Shown: positions 6,845 to 10,838 of the stretch, piece after piece
Layout of the letters: each line of letters begins with the position of its first letter
How positions within the stretch are numbered: the first letter of the stretch is position 1
Assembly (NCBI GenBank): GCA_019310195.1
Contig: JAFDET010000204.1
Coordinates: 1-10,838, forward strand
Source of the DNA: Deltaproteobacteria bacterium
GTDB lineage: Bacteria; Myxococcota_A; UBA9160; JAFDET01
Length of the DNA: 10,838 nucleotides
Direction: 5' to 3'
Notes under the pieces: model-generated
Databases searched by the model: none
Told to the model about the DNA's origin: nothing
Seen by the model: the letters and a program-made list of their open reading frames with translations, nothing else
Made by a program: the position numbers and the translations under genes

Positions 6845-8037
6845 TCGGAAGGCCTTCCGGAAGCCTCGACAAAGGCTTCGAAGACGCTGTCGGAGACGAG
6901 CCGGCCCCGTGCCGTGAGCCGCAAATCCCCGCCCGGGCCCTCCTCCAGCAGGCCGGCGCCGGCGGCCCGCGCGATGGCGGCGGCGAAGAAGCGCCTCGGA
7001 GGGGCCCCGAACTCCTCGGCAAAGCGGGCGGCGTCCAGGCCGCGGCGGGTGCGCAGCGCCAGGAAGGCAGCCTCCCCCCGGGCCGTCGCGGGCTCGAGGA
7101 TCTCGGTCTCGCCTTCGCGGGCCTCCCCGCCGGCGGCCGCGCGTTCCAGGTAGGCCGCCAGGCTGCGCAGGTTGCGGCGCCGGGCGCCGTGGGGCGCCCC
7201 CGGGCTGCGCGGCTCGATCGACCACGCCCCCATCCCCAGGCCGAGCACCGGCGTGCGCTCCCAGTAGCGGCGGTTGTGCTGCGACTCGAAGCCGGGACGC
7301 GCGTAGCTGGAGATCTCGTAGGGCTCCAGGCCCGCACCGGCCAGGCGCCGCGGCAGCGTCTCCAGCATGCGCACGCCGACCTCCTCCGAGGGGAGCCGCA
7401 GCACGCCGTGCTCGACGCCGCGGGCGTAGGGCGTCCCCGGCTCCACCGTCAGCGCGTAGGCGGACACGTGCTCCGGCCCGAAGCGCAGCGTCTCCGCCAG
7501 GTCGGCCTCCACCTGGGCCTGCGATTGATCCGGCACCGCCACGATCAGGTCGAGGGAGACGTTGTCGAACCCGGCCCCCCGGGCGGCAGCGAGTGTGGCG
7601 CGGCCCGCGTCGGCCCGGTGCGCGCGGCCCAGGCGCTTGAGCACCGCGTCGTCGAAGGACTGGATGCCGATGGAGAGCCGGTCAACGCCGGCCGCGCGAA
7701 AGCCGGGCAGGCGTTCACGCTCCACGGTGGAGGGATTGACCTCGAGGGTCACCTCCGCGGGCCGGCCGGTGAACGCGGCGCGCACGGCGGCAACGAGCTT
7801 CGAGACCGATTCCACCTGCAACAGGGCCGGCGTTCCGCCGCCCAGGTACACGCTCTCCAGGTGCAGCCCGCCGAAGTCCGCCCGGCGTCGTTCCAGCTCG
7901 GACAGCAGCGCGTCGACGTACTGCTCCTCGCGCTCGGGCTCGAGGCGCCGCGCCGCCACTACGGGAAAGTCGCAGTACGGACAGACCCGCTCGCAGAACG
8001 GAACGTGGACGTAGACGCCGACGGAGGTGTCGCGCAC
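6841..8037 (-). CDS. hemW: HemW, radical-SAM heme chaperone (formerly annotated as oxygen-independent coproporphyrinogen III oxidase-like)
   Basis: Radical-SAM family protein of 398 residues. The radical-SAM motif CERVCPYC (15-22) is followed by DF, as in HemW. HemN has a further Cys at this place. GGGTP at 66-70 is the SAM-binding motif. The sequence HNRRYW followed by GLGMGAWS in the C-terminal half is typical of HemW. The C-terminus is a winged-helix-like HemN C domain. HemW binds heme and is thought to deliver it to respiratory proteins; many members lack coproporphyrinogen dehydrogenase activity. The start chosen is GTG at 8037 (MRDTSVGVYVHVPFC), which puts the first beta strand near the N-terminus as usual. 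Reading frame continues upstream but would overlap the divergent peptidase gene by hundreds of bases. Only a distant G-run serves as ribosome site. Adjacency to hrcA-grpE-dnaK-dnaJ is conserved in many phyla. Confidence 0.93.
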   Translation of the reverse strand: MRDTSVGVYVHVPFCERVCPYCDFPVVAARRLEPEREEQYVDALLSELERRRADFGGLHLESVYLGGGTPALLQVESVSKLVAAVRAAFTGRPAEVTLEVNPSTVERERLPGFRAAGVDRLSIGIQSFDDAVLKRLGRAHRADAGRATLAAARGAGFDNVSLDLIVAVPDQSQAQVEADLAETLRFGPEHVSAYALTVEPGTPYARGVEHGVLRLPSEEVGVRMLETLPRRLAGAGLEPYEISSYARPGFESQHNRRYWERTPVLGLGMGAWSIEPRSPGAPHGARRRNLRSLAAYLERAAAGGEAREGETEILEPATARGEAAFLALRTRRGLDAARFAEEFGAPPRRFFAAAIARAAGAGLLEEGPGGDLRLTARGRLVSDSVFEAFVEASGRPSD

Positions 8038-8092
8038 CCACGAAGAGTAGCCCCCGGCGGGGGCCGGCTGCGTCGGGTACCCTCGTCCGGCT
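8038..8092. other. Divergent hemW / M16 peptidase intergenic region
   Basis: These 55 nt separate two genes transcribed away from each other. They contain CCCCC-GGC-GGGGG (8051-8063), a 5-bp hairpin, and the 6-bp palindrome GGTACC (8076-8081). I see no convincing -35/-10 pair, no CIRCE and no strong Shine-Dalgarno on either strand. Promoters may overlap the 5' ends of the genes. Confidence 0.4.
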
Positions 8093-10684
8093 TTGACGGC
8101 ACCCTCCGCGCAGCGCGAGCGGCTTCCCAACGGTCTCGTCCTCCTCACCCACCCGTCGCGGACGGCGCCGGTGGCGGCGGTCCAGGTCTTCGCACGGGTG
8201 GGCTCCGCCGACGAGCGCGCCGGCGAAGAGGGCCTCGCCCACTTCCACGAGCACATGCTCTTCAAGGGCACGGAGAGTCGCGGCGTGGGCGACGTGGCGG
8301 GCGAGGTGGAGAACGCGGGCGGCCGGATCAACGCCTATACAACTTTTGACGTCACGTCCTACCACGCCACGGTTCCCAGCGAGGCGCTCGACGTGGCAGT
8401 GGACGTGCTGGCCGACGCGGTGTGCCGCTCCCGATTCGACCCGGATGAGATCGCCCGCGAGCGCGAGGTGGTGCTGGAGGAGATCCGCCGCTCGGAGGAC
8501 TCTCCCGGCCGAGTGCTGTCCAACGCGGTCTTCGCGGCGGCCTACCGGGCGCACCCCTACCGCGCGCCCATCCTGGGAACACCCGAGAGCGTGGCCGCAT
8601 TCGACCGCGAGCGGGTGACCGCGTTCTTCCGGCGCTGGTACGGCACGGAGAACCTGCTGGTGGTGGCGACGGGCGACTTCGACCCGCAGCACCTCCGGGA
8701 TGCCGTGAGCAAGGCCTTCGAGGGCGCGTCCCACGACGCCGCCCGACGCGAACGCCCCAGCGAGCCCGAGCCCGACGGCCCGCGCACGGTGGTTGTGCGG
8801 CGTCCCTTCGAACGCACCTCCGTGGAGCTGGCCTGGCACACCGTCCCCTTCGCCCATCCCGACACGCCGCACCTGGATCTCCTGGCCTTGATCCTGGGCC
8901 AGGGCGACTCGAGCCGGCTGGTGCGCCGGGTGAAGGAGCGCGACGGCCTGGCCGACGGGGTGGACGCCTACTCCTACACACCGCTCGACGCGGGCCTCTT
9001 CGGCTCCACGTTGGAGCTCGACGCGGCGCGCGTGCTGCCGGCGGTGGAGGCCGTGGCGGCCGAGGTGGAGCACGTGCTTCGCGAGCCGGTGCGACAGGAG
9101 GAGCTGGACAAGGCGCGGGCGAACTTCCTGGCCATGGAGCACTTCGAGCGCGAGAGCGTCGGCGGCATCGCTCGCAAGCTGGCGAACTTCGAGCTGATGG
9201 CGGGGGACTTCCGCGCGGAGGCGCGGTACCTGGAGGCGATCCGAGGCGCTCGCCCGGAGGACCTGCTGGCCGCCGGCCGGCGCTGGATCTCCCCGCAGCG
9301 GATCACCCTGGGCTGCGTACTTCCGGAGGGCGCTCCCGCGGAGCTGGACGGGCCGGCGCTGGTCGAAGCCGTGTCCCGCGGCATCGAACGCACCGCCCGG
9401 GCCTTCGCGCCGCCGAAGCCCGCCCGTGCCGTGGATGACCTGCAGACCTACTCGCTGCCGGGAGGCGGAACGCTGCACGTGGTGCGGCGCGAAGACCCTC
9501 CGGTGGTGGCGGCGCGCGCGGCCTTCCTGGGCGGGCAGCTCGCCGAGACGGCGGAGACGGCGGGCATCACCAGCTTCCTCACCTCGATCTGGCTGCGCGG
9601 TACCCGCGCGCACTCGGCGGGCGACTTCGCGCGCTGCGTCGAGTCGCTGGCTTCGGACGTCGACGGCTTCTCGGGCCGCAACAGCCTGGGCGCCACCTTC
9701 GAGTGCACGACCGGCTCCATCGAGCCCGTGCTCGATCTCTTCGCGGAGATGATCCTGGAGCCCGCGTTCGATCCCGACGAGATCGAGCGCGAACGGCGCG
9801 ACACCCTGGCAGCCATCGCGCGCAGGGAGGATCGCCTGGGAGAGCTGGCCTTCCTGCTCTTCGCCGAGAACCACTTCCACTCGCACCCGTACCGGCTTCC
9901 GCTGGGCGGGACCGACGCCTCGGTGCGCAGCTTCACACGCGAGGCCCTGGCCGCACACCAGGCGCGCCTGGTCCGGTCCGACAACCTGGTCATGGGAATC
10001 GCCGGCGACGTGGATCCCGACCGGGTCGCCGGCTGGATCTCGGCACGTCTGGCGGATCTGCCGGCCGGCGACTTCGTGCGCCCGGCTCCTCCCATCGAGG
10101 AGCCGCTCCACGAGATCCGCGTGGCCGAGCTATCCAAGAACCGCGAGCAGGCCCACCTGGTGCTGGGCTTCCGCGGCCTTCAGGTGGACGACCCGGACCG
10201 CTTCGGCCTCGAGGTCATCACCCAGATCCTGGCGGGCCAGAGCGGACGGCTCTTCCTCGAGCTTCGCGACCGCCAGAGCCTGGCCTACACCGTGACGGCG
10301 GTGAACGTGGAAGGCGTGCACCCCGGGACCTTCGCCCTCTACATCGGAACCGCACCCGACAAGCTGGATGCCGCCCGCGCGGGAATGCTGGCCGAGCTGG
10401 AGCGGCTGCTGCAGGATCCGCCCGGCGAAGCCGAGCTCGACGGCGCGCGCCACAACCTGATCGGGAACTTCGCCATCGACGAGCAGCGCGCCGCCGTGCG
10501 CGCGGCGCACTTGTCCCTGGACGGCCTCTACGGACTGGGCGCCGACGCGGATCGGCACTACGCCGATGCCATTCGCGGGCACTACGCCGATGCCATTCGC
10601 GTCGTGGGCCCCGACGACGTCCTTCGCGTAGCCCGCCGCATCATCGACCTCGACGCGTACACGCTGGCCATCATCAGGCCTTGA
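8093..10684 (+). CDS. Two-unit M16 (insulinase/pitrilysin family) zinc metallopeptidase
   Basis: A fused peptidase of 863 residues made of two M16 units, about 1-430 and 450-863. Unit 1 carries the inverted zinc motif HFHEH at 50-54 (ligands H50 and H54, catalytic E53). The third ligand is probably E130 in VVLEEIRR, 75 residues after H54. In unit 2 the same place reads SFLTS (494-498), so that unit is non-catalytic. The Arg/Tyr pair that M16 enzymes supply from the partner half is intact in unit 2 (LRDRQSLAY, R725 and Y732) but replaced in unit 1 (K281, D288). Together this gives one composite active site. The start is TTG at 8093: an in-frame TAG lies at 8048-8050, no other start codon occurs between them, and the first strand (LPNGLVLL) begins at residue 11. 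No signal peptide is visible, so the protein looks cytoplasmic. Substrate unknown; such enzymes degrade short or partly folded peptides. Confidence 0.93.
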   Translation: MTAPSAQRERLPNGLVLLTHPSRTAPVAAVQVFARVGSADERAGEEGLAHFHEHMLFKGTESRGVGDVAGEVENAGGRINAYTTFDVTSYHATVPSEALDVAVDVLADAVCRSRFDPDEIAREREVVLEEIRRSEDSPGRVLSNAVFAAAYRAHPYRAPILGTPESVAAFDRERVTAFFRRWYGTENLLVVATGDFDPQHLRDAVSKAFEGASHDAARRERPSEPEPDGPRTVVVRRPFERTSVELAWHTVPFAHPDTPHLDLLALILGQGDSSRLVRRVKERDGLADGVDAYSYTPLDAGLFGSTLELDAARVLPAVEAVAAEVEHVLREPVRQEELDKARANFLAMEHFERESVGGIARKLANFELMAGDFRAEARYLEAIRGARPEDLLAAGRRWISPQRITLGCVLPEGAPAELDGPALVEAVSRGIERTARAFAPPKPARAVDDLQTYSLPGGGTLHVVRREDPPVVAARAAFLGGQLAETAETAGITSFLTSIWLRGTRAHSAGDFARCVESLASDVDGFSGRNSLGATFECTTGSIEPVLDLFAEMILEPAFDPDEIERERRDTLAAIARREDRLGELAFLLFAENHFHSHPYRLPLGGTDASVRSFTREALAAHQARLVRSDNLVMGIAGDVDPDRVAGWISARLADLPAGDFVRPAPPIEEPLHEIRVAELSKNREQAHLVLGFRGLQVDDPDRFGLEVITQILAGQSGRLFLELRDRQSLAYTVTAVNVEGVHPGTFALYIGTAPDKLDAARAGMLAELERLLQDPPGEAELDGARHNLIGNFAIDEQRAAVRAAHLSLDGLYGLGADADRHYADAIRGHYADAIRVVGPDDVLRVARRIIDLDAYTLAIIRP
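10554..10601 (+). repeat. Exact in-frame 24-bp tandem duplication in the M16 gene
   Basis: Bases 10554-10577 and 10578-10601 are identical 24-mers. The unit begins GGCACTACGCCG and ends GCCATTCGCG. The duplication repeats the peptide HYADAIR at residues 822-828 and 830-836. The length is a multiple of three, so the frame is kept. It looks like a recent slippage event adding eight residues near the C-terminus. Confidence 0.9.
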
Positions 10685-10754
10685 GGAACTGACGGGACAG
10701 TCCCCTAGGTTCCGAGCGGAGCGCGGAACCTAGGGGACTGTCCCGTCAGTTCCT
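10684..10754. repeat. Perfect 31-bp inverted repeat between convergent genes
   Basis: Bases 10684-10714 are the exact reverse complement of 10724-10754, with a 9-nt centre that can add two further pairs. The left arm begins at the last base of the peptidase stop codon. Each arm contains an 11-base near-palindrome, GGGACAGTCCC at 10694-10704 and its complement GGGACTGTCCC at 10734-10744, so each arm can also fold alone. A transcript from either side would form a very stable hairpin, possibly protecting 3' ends or ending transcription of both convergent genes. No T-run follows on either strand. It resembles REP-type or miniature mobile palindromes, but family membership cannot be judged from one copy. 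Confidence 0.9.
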
Positions 10755-10770
10755 TGTCCCGTCAGTTCCT
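10739..10770. repeat. Perfect 16-bp tandem repeat beside the inverted repeat
   Basis: TGTCCCGTCAGTTCCT occurs at 10739-10754 and, directly abutting, at 10755-10770. The first copy is the outer part of the right arm of the inverted repeat. The last base of the second copy is the final base of the convergent gene's stop codon. Confidence 0.9.
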
Positions 10771-10838
10771 CAGTAACCCAGCGCCAGGCCGTCGCGGCGG
10801 GGGTCGTTTCCGCCGTAGCGGACGCCCGTGTCGGGGTC
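10770..10838 (-). CDS. Gamma-glutamyltransferase-like protein, C-terminal fragment (gene continues beyond the window)
   Basis: The minus strand from the window edge reads 22 codons and a TGA stop (10772-10770). The peptide ends GVRYGGNDPRRDGLALGY. The ending G-x-(S/A/N)-DPRRDG-x-A-x-GY is typical of the small subunit of gamma-glutamyltransferase (N-terminal nucleophile family), which cleaves the gamma-glutamyl bond of glutathione and related compounds, usually in the periplasm. Catalytic residues lie outside the window. The call rests on this tail alone. The gene converges on the M16 peptidase gene, and the repeat block fills the whole space between the two stops. Confidence 0.6.
   Translation of the reverse strand, partial: DPDTGVRYGGNDPRRDGLALGY

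Noticed and set aside
8038..8331. N-terminal extension of hemW
   Set aside because: The frame stays open upstream, but the added 98 residues have no HemW homology and would overlap the divergent peptidase gene.
6265..8349. Plus-strand open frame of 694 codons across hrcA, hemW and the start of the peptidase
   Set aside because: It lies antisense to hrcA and hemW and its translation is Arg/Ala/Pro-rich as expected of a shadow frame.
8511..8518. GAGTGCTG, resembling half a CIRCE operator
   Set aside because: It lies within the peptidase coding region and has no matching TTAGCACTC half nine bases away.
7715..10111. Long minus-strand open frame of 798 codons antisense to the M16 gene
   Set aside because: The opposite strand encodes a complete peptidase with catalytic motifs. 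The antisense product is low-complexity and has no recognisable family.
10684..10754. Classical intrinsic terminator
   Set aside because: The hairpin is far longer than usual and no T-run follows it on either strand, so it is listed as a repeat with only possible terminator function.

Overview
The window comes from a GC-rich (about two thirds G+C or more by eye) Gram-negative bacterium. The gene content suggests a deltaproteobacterial-type lineage (Myxococcota, Desulfobacterota, Binatota or similar). The evidence is an LpoA-type lipoprotein, a HrcA-controlled chaperone set next to hemW, and a fused two-unit M16 peptidase. The assignment is inferred from protein style and not proven.

Layout. 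Positions 65-8037 hold six tightly packed minus-strand genes, read from high to low coordinates: hemW (radical-SAM heme chaperone), hrcA (heat-shock repressor), grpE, dnaK, dnaJ, and a lipoprotein with a TPR region and a periplasmic-binding-protein fold (LpoA/YraM-like). Gaps are 53 nt (hemW-hrcA), a 4-nt GTGA overlap (hrcA-grpE), 42 nt (grpE-dnaK), 60 nt (dnaK-dnaJ) and a 62-nt overlap (dnaJ-lipoprotein). Diverging from hemW across a 55-nt gap is a plus-strand M16 zinc peptidase (8093-10684). The last 69 bases are the C-terminus of a convergent minus-strand gene that looks like gamma-glutamyltransferase.

How the genes work together. DnaK, DnaJ and GrpE form the complete Hsp70 cycle: ATPase, J-domain stimulator and nucleotide exchange factor. 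HrcA is the usual repressor of such operons, but no CIRCE operator is visible in the window. The order hemW-hrcA-grpE-dnaK-dnaJ is a widely conserved arrangement. The envelope lipoprotein at the operon's end is translated from a ribosome binding site inside dnaJ and may be co-expressed with the chaperones.

The region is mainly housekeeping, and I found no convincing undescribed multi-gene system. The most unusual DNA is the 85-nt space between the two convergent genes at the right end. It consists entirely of a perfect 31-bp inverted repeat plus a perfect 16-bp tandem repeat, bounded to the base by the two stop codons. Other points are an exact in-frame 24-bp tandem duplication near the peptidase C-terminus, a DnaK without the usual acidic tail, near-exclusive use of GTG/TTG start codons, and a hairpin over the dnaK stop codon.
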